Positions 23,453 through 33,770 of a stretch of DNA of 64,000 nt are shown here, piece after piece (position 1 is the first letter of the stretch; every line of letters starts with the position of its first letter). The notes below the pieces were generated by a model. It had not been told where the DNA came from. It ran no database searches and was given only the letters and a program-made list of their open reading frames with translations. Origin of the DNA: Pilatotrama ljubarskyi (Eukaryota; Basidiomycota; Agaricomycetes; Polyporales; Polyporaceae); the NCBI GenBank assembly GCA_022385805.1, contig MU277719.1:62001-126000 (forward strand), in the 5' to 3' direction. A program made the translations under genes and the position numbers.

Positions 23453-26050
23453 TCATTTGGTGCAGAGCAACTCGCGGACGTCGTAGGGCATTGTGGGCGA
23501 CTCCTCGCATCTCGTCAGCTCCGCCCGCCGCTTGGCTCCCCTGTGGGAGATCGTCTCCTGGTCGACGATTGCCCCGAGCAAGTCGAGGACGGGTAGGGAG
23601 CTCCATGTCGGCAGGTGTCCATCGGGGATGTCAAGCAAGCCAGTGGCCGAAGGACCCGCATTGTCGTCTGCTGGTGGCAAACGCATCAGCGGAAGGTTGA
23701 ACAATTTCTTCTTCCGCAGGTAGACCTCTCTCGGCACGTCCTTGACGTGCGAGCCAACCTCGAGGTGGTTCGTCGACAGCGAGACGTAATCTGCGTAGTT
23801 AGGGTAGAGCATCACGTATCCGCGCAGATAGACGAGCTCGATGAAGTACTTCTTCCACGAGCGCGTCCACCTGTTCGAACGCACGTCGGGTACGACGGTC
23901 TGCCCGATGGGCCAGACGTCCTCGGAGAGGCGTGTGACGAGGTAGGCGTGGAACTCGCGCCATTGCTCGGGGAAGTAGAGCGCGCCCCAGCTGCAGGGTA
24001 TCTGGGAGAGGTACGGAGTGTGCGGATGTGGCAGACCGGCAGTCCTGAATACTTTGCTCGCGTCAAATAGGTGCCTGCCGTCAGGGCGTAGCTCGAGGTT
24101 CTTCTGCTGATACAGGCTTATGCCGAAGAGATGTGAGGAGCGGTCTTCAGGTTTGCCGTAGCTGGACGGGAGTGTCAGTGCATGCCTGAGCGAATGATGG
24201 TGGGGCGTTGCCTCACCGATATCGGAGCAGCGACATTTTGAGGTACGCGTAGAACAGTGGCGATAGCTCGACGTCGTCCTCCAAAATGAGGCCGTAATGG
24301 TTATTACCCTTGGGGTACCAGGACTCGACGACCGCAGTCATGAGCCCTCCGTGTGTGACGCGATGGTGGAGGAAGACGCTTCCATGCCTCCACGGATACT
24401 CACTGACCATCTGCAGAGTCTCAGGATCGGCAGTCTGCTCGATGTTAATCCGTAGGTCCAAGGCGTCACCAAAGTACCGCGCTTCCTGGAGAGAAGACAA
24501 AAGACGGTGTAGAGAATGCGGCCTGTCGTTTGTGATGACCGATAGCTCGATTCGTGGAACATGCCAGTCTATCGCGATATGAGTAACCAGCGCCTGAGAG
24601 ATGAGCGACGACGCTTACTCTTCCACTCGTCCAGGTTCAGTGTTCCCATCCAATCCGTATAGGGCAGATCACCGCGAGGGATGCGTATATGGACAGCGGA
24701 TGGGTGTTCAGAAGCTAGAATGGCCTTGAGCGGAAGAAGTGCCTCAGATACCCCTACTGAGAAGATAATGTCCGCATGACGAGGTATCACATCGTCCCAA
24801 GAGTGCGTAGACCATGGGCCATCCCCGTCTTTAAATGGTGACATAGAGGCGGACCGTATGGGTAAAGCGCATCCTGAGTCAACGGGATCCTCAATGACAT
24901 CCAGTAGAAGGACAGTGACATGATGACCTTGGCGCAGAAGCCTGCAGGCTAGCGGGAAGACGTGCACTGTATCATGGGCAGAAGTCACGAGGAAAAAGGT
25001 TCCGGGATGGGTATCGCGGTGTAAGTCGGTGTGGGAACTGGCATGTGGTGGAATCGGGGATAGATTGGGGCGAACATGAATCGGGAGTCGATGGCCATTC
25101 AGGCCTCTCGGAGCATACCGAGAACACCATTCCGCAGAGGAGAGATGAGGAGAACCAAGCACTAAGCCGCCAGATAGACTGAGTTCAGAGCGCGAGACGT
25201 AGTCGCCCAAGAAAGTCCACGCATCGACGCCAGATGTCACGTCGAGAACGGGTGGAAGGAGTTCTACCGGCAACACCATCGGAGGCACTAGGTAAGCGGC
25301 TCGACGCAGAGTGAGAGAAGGCGTGATGCAGGTGATGCCGTCCAAGTAGTAGTCGACACCTCGCGGGCCAAGGGGCAGTGCCTCGGAAGGTCGAGTCCGG
25401 AGGAGCAGCCTATCGCGTGTCGCGCTGTCGACGCTTTGTAGTCCATCTTCATCCAGTAGCAGCACCCAGTCGGCAGAGAGCGTTCGAGCTGCTTGAAGGA
25501 TAGCTGCGCCTTGTTCCACCCCTGACCAAAGCTCGATAGAGATTTCCACGTCCACTTCGTCATCGCCCGAAAGGCCAGCTTGTACGAGACGTCGTGTGTC
25601 GGCATGCTGCTGTCGAGGGGTAAGGATGACGAGTTGCGTGAGGGCAGCGGGTGTAGCGAGGAGCGTGCGCAGATGAACATCCAGGTTCGAGATAGTTTCT
25701 GGTGTGACGAGGAGTACAGCAGCCAAATGCAATGCTTCAGGTTTCACCGATTTCTGCTTGTGTAGAGACGCCGGGATGGTGTCATGTGCTTGGGAAAACG
25801 ATAGATTGGAGTGCAATGCCTGAGAATGAGAGGGTGGCTGCCGAGAGGGAGGGGCAACGTGTATCACGTGGACAGGAGGGTCAGCGTTGTTTTTGATGCT
25901 TTTGTATCGGAGGCGACTCTCAAGTAAGACATAGCGGATGAAGCAGATGCTCGAGACGACAGCGAGAACACCGTAGAGAATCCTGGAGTATAGCCTCCTT
26001 CTTTCCCTGCGCGCCTTGAGAACAGGAGAACTTGGTTGTGATAACACCAT
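23453..26050 (-). CDS. Glycosyltransferase-like type II membrane protein with several domains
   Basis: Three exons (26050-24619, 24568-24217, 24161-23453) give 830 aa. A basic N-terminus is followed by one membrane segment (about residues 25-42, ILYGVLAVVSSICFIRYVLL), implying a Golgi or ER type II protein. Residues from about 110 look like a nucleotide-sugar transferase fold with an acidic DxD-type site (WVLLLDEDG). A Rossmann-like stretch (FFLVTSAHDTVHVFPLACRL) follows. The C-terminal part is a second GT-A-like domain (ELSVITNDRPHSLHRLLSSL, then GLILEDDVELSP). No specific activity can be assigned. GT2- or GT13-type sugar transfer is the best guess. The gene converges with PAT1 and diverges from TMA16. 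Confidence 0.65.
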
Positions 26051-26380
26051 TTAATCCAGGAGTGTAGTGTCAAGCCAAAAAAAATCAAGAACAGCGTGAA
26101 CCAGATCCAAGTTATGAGAGAACGCGCAGAGACCGCAGTGGTGGGGGACGGGGTCGAAGAGCAAGAGGAGGAGGTCGGGCGGCGGTAACGAACCACGTCC
26201 CTTGCCAAATTCGGAACCCCACGTGGCGGTGATCGGCGAATATTTCGATGCTGCAAGATGCAGCAAAGAGGCAGAACAGTACTGCTACACGGTAGTTGTC
26301 CCCTTGCAACCCTTCCCAATCTCCTTGCTCTATACCCGGCGGCGTTGCGATCTCTTCTGCACGCTCACCTCTATTGAACA
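26051..26380. promoter_or_regulatory. Divergent intergenic region, glycosyltransferase-like gene and TMA16
   Basis: These 330 nt hold both 5' regions. A run of eight A lies at about 26078-26085, close to the glycosyltransferase-like start. No definite TATA box was seen. Confidence 0.3.
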
Positions 26381-27175
26381 ATGGCACCATCAAAAACGGC
26401 CGGAACGAAAACGGGCGGCGGGAAGAAGGAGAAGGTCTTCCACCCCCAATCGCGAAAAGCAGGCCAGCTCGTCCGCACGCAGCTGCGCAAGAGCAAGCTC
26501 GTCGAGCTCGCAAAGGAACGATCCAAGAAGCAGGGAACCCAAGGTTTGCACTTCACAAATCAGAGTCCACCGTTTCTTCAGAGGTTCTCACATGCATTCT
26601 GCATGTGCAGTCAGCATATACAGCTTCTTCTACCACGCGCTGCCCCCAGAAGGCGGTGTCTTGTCCCTGGAGGAGCTGCACTTCGTCGTGCGGGATATAT
26701 GGCTTGCGCGACATGACCAGGAGATCGAGGCGGAGAAGGCCGCGCGGCGGAAGGGCCGGCCGAAGAGCGCGAAGGAGCTCAAGCTGGAGGAGCACAAGCT
26801 ACGGGAAACGGAGCTGTATCGTACGGGCATGGGTGAGTTCCTCCTCATAATCGCGCGACCCAACGAGGGCTTACGCGCAAGACAGAGGTGATCGACCTGA
26901 CGCACCCGCTGAACGTCGAGCTTTTCCGCAAGTGGGACCAGAAAGAAGCTGCGTACATTCAGCAGCTGCGCTTCGTCCGGATATCGAGCGAGTCCCCCGA
27001 GACGGTCATCGTCTCGCGGGTAGGGCAGCACCCGCTGCTGAAGCGCGAGGAGGAGAGGAAGCAGCAAGCGGCGGCTGAGGAGCAGGCGCAGGCGATGGAC
27101 ACGGACGAGGCGCCTCTGCTCCTCGAGCCCCCATCAAGATTCTCCTCGACCATCCAAACGATGGATGGGGTATGA
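26381..27175 (+). CDS. TMA16: Translation machinery-associated protein 16
   Basis: Three exons (26381-26543, 26611-26832, 26886-27175) in phase 1 join to 224 aa. The Tma16 signature is VFHPQSRKAGQLVRTQLRKS, followed by YSFFYHALPPEGGVLSLEEL and, after a Lys/Glu-rich helix, VIDLTHPLNVELFRKW. Tma16 associates with pre-60S ribosomal particles. The C-terminus is an acidic, Gln/Ala-rich tail ending STIQTMDGV. The length is close to that of family members. The gene converges on the Gin4-type kinase. Confidence 0.9.
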
Positions 27176-27424
27176 TGCAGGGGCTTTGCAGGGGCTTTGG
27201 TTTTGAGTGGGGCTTGCTCTCGGTGTATGCTTGGTACGTTCGCACCCGTGTTTATAGTACAGCACGGTTGTTCTCATCTCTGCCCCAGATGTATCGATAT
27301 ATTACATGCTCTATCAGGTCAGGTTTATGCTCGCTTCATGCACGAAGGCTGCTTGGAACGTGGTCTGTCAGTCTTCTACATAAGATATGAAGGAATATCA
27401 AGGAATCGCCTGCCACCCAACGAT

Positions 27425-30012
27425 CTAATTCGCATATACAACCTCCACGAACCTCTCATCTTCTTCCACTCCCCGTCCAGTCGCGGCTGCAGCCACGTCC
27501 TCGCACGGCACCGGCGGGCTGTCCAGATCCCACTCCCTCCTCAGCCGCGCGTAAATCAGCTTCAAGCTGCTCGTCGCGCCCTTCTCCAGGACGAGCTGCA
27601 GCATCACCGGATACCCCGCCGCCTCGCTCGGCGCGCCCGGCCTCCGGATCTCTACGCGGAACCGTACCCCGCGCACCGCCGCCATCACACTGCTCGCCGC
27701 CCCGTCCCCTCCGGCGTCCCGTTCGCGCTCGCGAGAGTCGGCGAGCACGCACCGCAGGACGAGCGCGTCCGACCCCGCGGCGTAGCCTCCCACGGAGACG
27801 GCGACGCCCATGTCCTCGAGCAGCCGGCGGATCGTCGCGTGCGTGTGCGCCGCGTCCTGCGTGGAGAGCAAGCGGTAGCTCGCTGGGCGGATGCGGAACA
27901 GCGCGCCGAACCAGCGTCGTTTGGGCGTCGAGGGGAGTGCAAAGGACGACGAGCCGGTGGAGAACGCGGAGGCGGGCGAGGCTGGGCCGGGGGAGCGCTC
28001 GCCTCCTCGTCGCTTCTGCAGGCGCCCGCGAGCGGTATTCGCAGAGGGCTCGAGGAGGTGGCCGTGTCTGGCTTTGGGTGTCGCGGTTGAGGATGAGGCG
28101 GCGGTTGTGCTGCTACGGTGCGAGGCCTTGCGCTCGGGTAGGATGTCGGCCTTAAGAGAGAGGTGCGGCACGCTAGACGTATTTTCCTTGTCGCCTTTGG
28201 ATTTGGATGGTCGTCTCCGGATACTCAGCGGTCGCGTGCCCTGTTCGTGGGGCACCTCCACGATCTCGAAGGGATCCGCGTCATCGTCTGTGTCGGCCTG
28301 GCCTTGAAGTTGGGTGCCGAACTGCCGTTGTTGCTGGTGTCCCTGTCTCTGCGATGAGCGAGGCCCGGAGGTTGTGTTGAGCGGCGCGAACACGTCGTCG
28401 TAGTCGCCCCGCTCACGGACGGGCGTGCCGGACTGCATTACGGCGAGGTGCTGGACGATCTGCTGGAGGAACTGCTGTACGCGGACGTCCTCGACTTCGG
28501 GGATCTGGAGCGTGGGCAGGGGGAATTGAGGTGAGAGGGCGGAGAGCTGTGGTGAGGCTGCGCTCGAGGCGCAAGTAGAGGTCATTGGGGACATCGCGGG
28601 ACTCGCTATAGCGGGTGTCGCGGGCCCGAGAGTGGAGGGCTGCACTCGACTGGGACCTGGGGAAGGTGAGGGTGAGCGCGACCGAGACCCGTCTGGGATG
28701 CGCATCCTCGCCCCCGCGCGCGAAGGTGTCGGTGGACCCGTGCGCGGTGGCAGCTCAGCTAGCGTCTGCTCCATCTCCTCCACCTCCGCTAGCCGCCTTG
28801 CCTTGCGCTTCTTCGCTCTCCTCGCTGCCGCCTGCCTCTCCTCTTCCTCGTCGTAGTTCTCCAGGTGTTTCGCGCGGTACTGCACGAGCAGATGGTACAC
28901 GCCCTTCTCCCACGTTGGCTTCTCGTCCGTGAGCCGTGCCACGATCGCCTCGTCGGGCATCCCGCGCCACAGCGTGCGTAGGTTCGCAAAGATGTCCTGG
29001 TCGATCTCGTCCGCGCTCTTCAGCGGGCGCGCGATCTCGTCGAGCTTGGGAATGTCGCAGCTCATCGGCTTGGGCATCTGGCTCGTGTAGAACGGGTGGC
29101 GGAGGATCTCGGGGATGGTGATGCGCTTCCGGACGTCCTTGGTGAGCATGCGGCGGATTAGGTCCTGCGCGCGGGGCGGGACGTCGGACGGCATCGTGTA
29201 CTTGCCGATCTTGACCTTCTCGAGGAGCGTGGGCAGGTCCTCGTCGTCGAACGGGAGGCGCCCCGCTAGGAGGGCGTAGAGGATGACGCCGCAGGACCAG
29301 ATGTCGGAGGCGGTGCCGTCGTAGGCGTCGCCCATGATGACCTCGGGCGCGGCGTAGTGGGGGCTGCCGCAGGCGGTCTGGAGCATGTTGCCCTTGGACT
29401 GCCAGATGGCCATGCCGAAGTCGGCGACCTTGATGTTGCGGTCGCGGTCGAGGAGGAGGTTCTCGGGCTTGAGGTCGCGGTGGGCGATGTTGAAGCGGTG
29501 GCAGTAGTCGATGGCGGTGATGATCTGCTGGAAGTAGGCGAGGGCCTCGGGGGCGGGGAGGCGGCCCTTGTTGCAGAGGTAGTCGAAGAGCTCGCCGCCC
29601 TCGACGTACTCGAGGATGAGGTAGAGCTCGGTGGAGGTCTCCCAGACGTCGTAGAGGCGCATGATGTTGGGGTGGTCGATGAGCTTCATGATGACGATCT
29701 CGCGCTCGATGCTGTGGAGGATGCGCTCGGCCTCGTCGCCGAGGCTGGAGAGCGACATGCGGGAGTGGAGCAGGGCGGTCTTGGAGACGATCTTGACGGC
29801 CGCATATTGGCCTGTTCTTGTGTGCCGTGCCAGCCTGACGCGACCTGGCGGGCATCTTCAGCAATAGCCCTGGCTGCACGCATATTGTTCGCACCTGAGC
29901 TGCCCTTTCCGATGGTCCTGCCCACCTTCCACAAGCCAATCATCTTTGGGTCGCCGTCGCGGCCGGTGCGTCGAGGAGCGTGAGCATCGGGGGCTGGGCT
30001 GGAGGTCGCCAT
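27425..30012 (-). CDS. NIM1/Gin4/Hsl1-type Ser/Thr protein kinase
   Basis: Two exons (30012-29895, 29844-27425) give 845 aa. The kinase domain starts at about residue 24 (WKVGRTIGKGSSGRVRLARH). It carries the catalytic lysine (AAVKIVSK), HRDLKPENLLLD, the ADFGMAIW magnesium motif and GSPHYAAPEVIMG, which is the Snf1/NIM1 group style. After it come a UBA-like or linker stretch (DEIDQDIFANLRTLW, EKGVYHLLVQYRAK), a long disordered Ser/Pro region and a C-terminal folded region (WFGALFRIRPASYRLLSTQD to VEVVYAN) that may be a KA1-like membrane-binding module. Gin4, Hsl1 and Cdr2 relatives link septin or cell-size cues to Wee1/Swe1. Which paralogue this is cannot be told. The large second exon is very GC-rich and throws long antisense open frames. 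Confidence 0.88.
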
Positions 30013-30420
30013 CTTGAGGAGGAATACCGAGATAAGGCGTGCCACTCCTTGCGCTCATCTTTACGGTTCCGTGCAAAGGCCAGATCTATGGACACCAGCC
30101 TCCGTCGCGTCAGCCACCGCGCAGCCGAATAACCACCCGCCACCGACGCGTCGAACCGCGTCCACGTGACGTCGACCCCGGTACTGGTGGCCAAGCTGGG
30201 AGCACGCGACGATGAGAACAAGGCACGTTGTCTAACAAGGATATCGGGGAGGATACGCCGGTATTCACTGGCATGATGGCGGTGGGTACAAACGACATAC
30301 GACGAAATACTCCTCAGCTTCCGAGCCAAGTCACTCCAGGACGAGGCATACAGCGCCGCAGTGACCCTGTCTTCGGAAGGGATTTGTCCCACTCTAAACA
30401 ATGAACGACTTCTTCCACGC
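30013..30420. promoter_or_regulatory. Divergent intergenic region, kinase and RBR ligase
   Basis: About 408 nt between two divergent starts. No TATA box was recognised. The start of the RBR gene is uncertain, so its 5' UTR may be shorter or longer. Confidence 0.3.
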
Positions 30421-33400
30421 ATGCTCATCATGTGCTACAACCTCGAGGCTGCCTGCGAGGTCACGCTAGACGCCTCTCACATTCCTCATATACCTCTCCC
30501 GGCCGGTGAGTTCTCCCAATCTCATGCCTGGAGATAATCATGCTCTCTTACATCACAGCTCAGCCTTGCATCTACCATGCCCAAGGCCGATGTGCCAAAG
30601 GTGACCAGTGCCGATTCTCGCATGCTCACACTGGCACAGAACTCGCAGGCGTGCCCGATCCCGGAAAGCTCCTCTCTGGTGCTGCGGTAGCCCAACCCGA
30701 TGCCGTTCCACTATGCGAATTCTACCAGCGGGGGCTCTGCCGCTACGGAGAAAAATGCAAGTACGACCATCGGGTGTCCATCGTCAACCCGAATGTCCCT
30801 CCGAGTGCGCTCTCGCCAAAGGCCTCGTCCTTCACGCCCGCTCGGTTCTCTCCTACTGGTGTCGTGACCTCAGGAGGCTCGATCACCTCTGCTTCTCCAT
30901 TTGCGCCTTGCAAATTCTACGCGCAGGGAAGATGCAGCAAGGGCGCTGCTTGCCCGTTCCCTCACGCTCAGCTAGACTCTGCCGGTGACCGATATCCTCG
31001 ACACCCAGTGTACACTCCTCTCGTCCCCGCTGCACTATCTTCTACGGCCATCGCCCCTTGCAAATTCTTTCTACAGGGAAGATGCACGAAGGGCGACACA
31101 TGTCCTTACCCTCATCCAGCGAATGAAGCTCAGGGTCGCCACAAAGCCGAGGCGTCAACTCCGCCGCTCGTCCCCCTACCAGTAAGCATTACCCTTATGG
31201 CGGCGAGAGCATCTTTCATACGTGCCCATCCTAGAGCCCAGCCGCTCAGCCCTCTCTTGATGCAATCCGCCGCGACACGGCGAAGACAGAAGCGAGGGTA
31301 CACTTATCTCCTACTGCTTGCACTTTTGCTCATAATCCCAGGTGCAGGAGGTCCCGGACCAGGCAGAAATCGAAGAGCGAGTTGACACTGATAACACCAC
31401 GGTCACCCGCACCAAGCTCGGCTGCACGGTCGTCTACGGACCGGGAGCAGCCGTTCAGGCCATCACCACCGCGTTCGAGTCTCCCTGCATCGTCATCCGC
31501 GACCTCCCCGTGTCAACCACGCATGCCTCTCTCATCGCCCTCGCCGAGCGCTTCGGCCCGCTTAAGAGCGTCATCCTCAACCCCGCGCGCGACGCGCACT
31601 CTCGGCCGTCCGCCCACGTCGAGTACCTCGCGCCCGCAGATGCAGCGCGTGCAGCGCTGGTCATCACGGAGAAAGCCCCCCTCGTGCAGAAGCGCAGTGG
31701 AGGCCCCGCCATCACCGCGACGCTGGAGCTGCGCGCCGCGGAGAGCGGCACCGCGATCCTCCGCAGCACCAAGGCGAAGCTGACCTGGTTCGCGCCGAGC
31801 CTGACGGCGTGGGCGCACTACAGCGGCCTCACGCGGGCCAAGGAGGAGGCGGCGCGGTTAGACGGCATGCCCTTCGGGAAGTGCACGATCCGCGCGTCCT
31901 TTCAGACCCCGTCGCGGAACCAGCGGACGTCGTTCTCGGTTGAGCTGAAGGGGCTCCCGCTCGATGCCCCCCTGGCGGACCTGAAGAAGATCTGCCGTGC
32001 GACCTCTGTCACGAAGGGCCGCCCCAGCTTCATTGTCGACGAGTCGGTCAAGACGCTGCGCTCGCTGCTCTCGGAATACGGCTCGCTCGAGTCCTTCGAC
32101 TTCATCCCTCCCGACCCCGCACGCTCGAGCAAGTCGAAGCTCGTCGCCTTCGTGCAGTTCGCGGACCGCGACGCCGCGGAGAAAGCAGTGACCGCGCTCA
32201 ACAGCTCGCGCCAGTCTGTGCTCCGCGGCAGCCAGATCTTCCTCGAGCACATCCACTCCATCAAGTACATGCTCCCGCACGCCCAGTTCGCCGCGCTCCG
32301 CCCGGAGATCGACGCCCTCCGCGATGCGTTGGAGACGTGCAAGCTGCGCTACTACGACAAGGGAGAGAATGGCGAGGAACTGGAGCGCGTCTGCCTGCGT
32401 GCGTACGGGTCCGACGCGAGGGCGCTTGGCCGTCTGAAGAAAGAGCTCGAGGGCATGCTCAAGGGAGACGTCGTGCGCGACGAAGAGGGCCATGTGTTAT
32501 GGCACGAGCACTTCGCAGCGCCAGGTGGACGGGCATTCCTGGAGGGTCTCATGTCTAAGTCGGATTCGCCACTCTTTGTGCAGTGCGACAATCGCCGACG
32601 CACGATTCACCTCTTCGGTAGCCAGAACCGTCGCGCAATCGCCAGGGGACGAATTATCGAGAAGGCCAAGGAGCTGGAGGCCGAGGAACATGTCGTCGAG
32701 CTCGACGAGCAGGCATTCCGCCGGATGCTCCACGGTGGCTTCCGGGAGGTCCAAGACTCACTGGGCGAGAACGCATTCCTCGACATCGTGCGCAGGCGTC
32801 TCATCCTGCGCGGTGAGGGTGCAGGCATCCGCGCAGCACGGGCGATTGTGCTCCGGGAGCCCTCAGATCCGACCGTACGCACCTCTACGGACGACACCCC
32901 TTGCCCTGTATGCTTCTGCGACGTCTCAGAGCCGGTCACGCTGCCGTGCGGACACACGTATTGCCGTTCCTGTTTGCAACACTATCTCGGATCGGTCGCT
33001 CACTCCGCTGGAGGCGTGGGCGCGACTGCCGCACTTTGCTTGGCGGGAGCCACGACAGACAACGGGGCCGCCGCAGATTGCAGGCTCGGTATCCCTCTCG
33101 ATACCGTTCGCGCGCTTCTATCCCCTGGAGAAGAAGAGCGTCTCCTGGACGCCACGTTCCTCGCGTATATCCATACCCGGCCGCAGGAGTACAAGTACTG
33201 CCCGACAGCGGATTGCCAAACGATCTACCGCTCGGACAAGGACGACACAGTAGTCCGCTGTCCTTGTTGCCTTGCGCAAATCTGTGCGTCATGCAATGTC
33301 GAGTCTCACGAAGGCCTCAGCTGCGCGGAATACAAGGACCGGACATCGGGTGGAAACGAGTCCTTCCAGCGTTGGCGAGACGAACACGACGTCAAGGCAT

Positions 33401-33570
33401 GTCCCAGCTGTGGCATAGACCTGGAGAAGAGTGGTGGATGCAATCATATGCGCTGCGAACGTTGCGGGACTCACATGTGTTGGGTCTGTATGAAGACCTT
33501 CAGAGACATCGACAGCAGTAGGGGCGTGTACGCGCACATGCGGAGAGAGCATGGTGGTATCGGAATCTGA
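30421..33570 (+). CDS. RBR-type E3 ubiquitin ligase with four CCCH zinc fingers and RRM-like segments
   Basis: Modelled exons are 30421-30505, 30559-31181 and 31342-33570 (about 978 aa). Four C-x7-C-x5-C-x3-H fingers come first: CIYHAQGRCAKGDQCRFSH, CEFYQRGLCRYGEKCKYDH and two more. An RRM-like stretch follows (CIVIRDLPVSTTHASLIALA), then a second one with SFDFIPPD and KLVAFVQFADRDAAEKAV. A helical middle leads to RING1 (CPVCFCDVSEPVTLPCGHTY), an IBR (CPTADCQTIY ... CPCCLAQICASC) and RING2 (CPSCGIDLEKSGGCNHMRC). The Cys in GGCNHM fits the catalytic residue that carries ubiquitin as a thioester. The predicted role is RNA-directed ubiquitination. The first exon and start are uncertain; the alternative unspliced start is 30540. 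Confidence 0.88.
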
Positions 33571-33770
33571 GAGGGGAATGTCATTCTGAGACGTGTATAC
33601 GGTATCTCATGAGGCAGTGGTGGCACAGAGGGGAGGTTGCTACAGATGCAAATACTGGCATAAACCCGCACTATGTTGTATGAGACGACAATGCTGATGC
33701 TACGTTGCGAAACGTGTGCAGGTAAAACAGGAAGCTTACACTCTAGTGATACATCGTCCGCCCTAGTCCA

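Noticed and set aside
27197..28090. 297-codon plus-strand open frame
   Set aside because: It is antisense to the kinase C-terminal coding region. Its Arg/Ala/Gly-rich translation is typical of GC-rich shadows.
28755..29939. 394-codon minus-strand open frame
   Set aside because: It is a shifted-frame shadow of the GC-rich kinase gene on the same strand. Its translation is Arg/Pro/His-rich with no family pattern, while the other frame encodes a perfect kinase domain.
29357..29983. 208-codon plus-strand open frame, Val/Glu/Leu-rich
   Set aside because: It is antisense to the kinase catalytic domain. Its composition reflects the complement of GC-rich codons.
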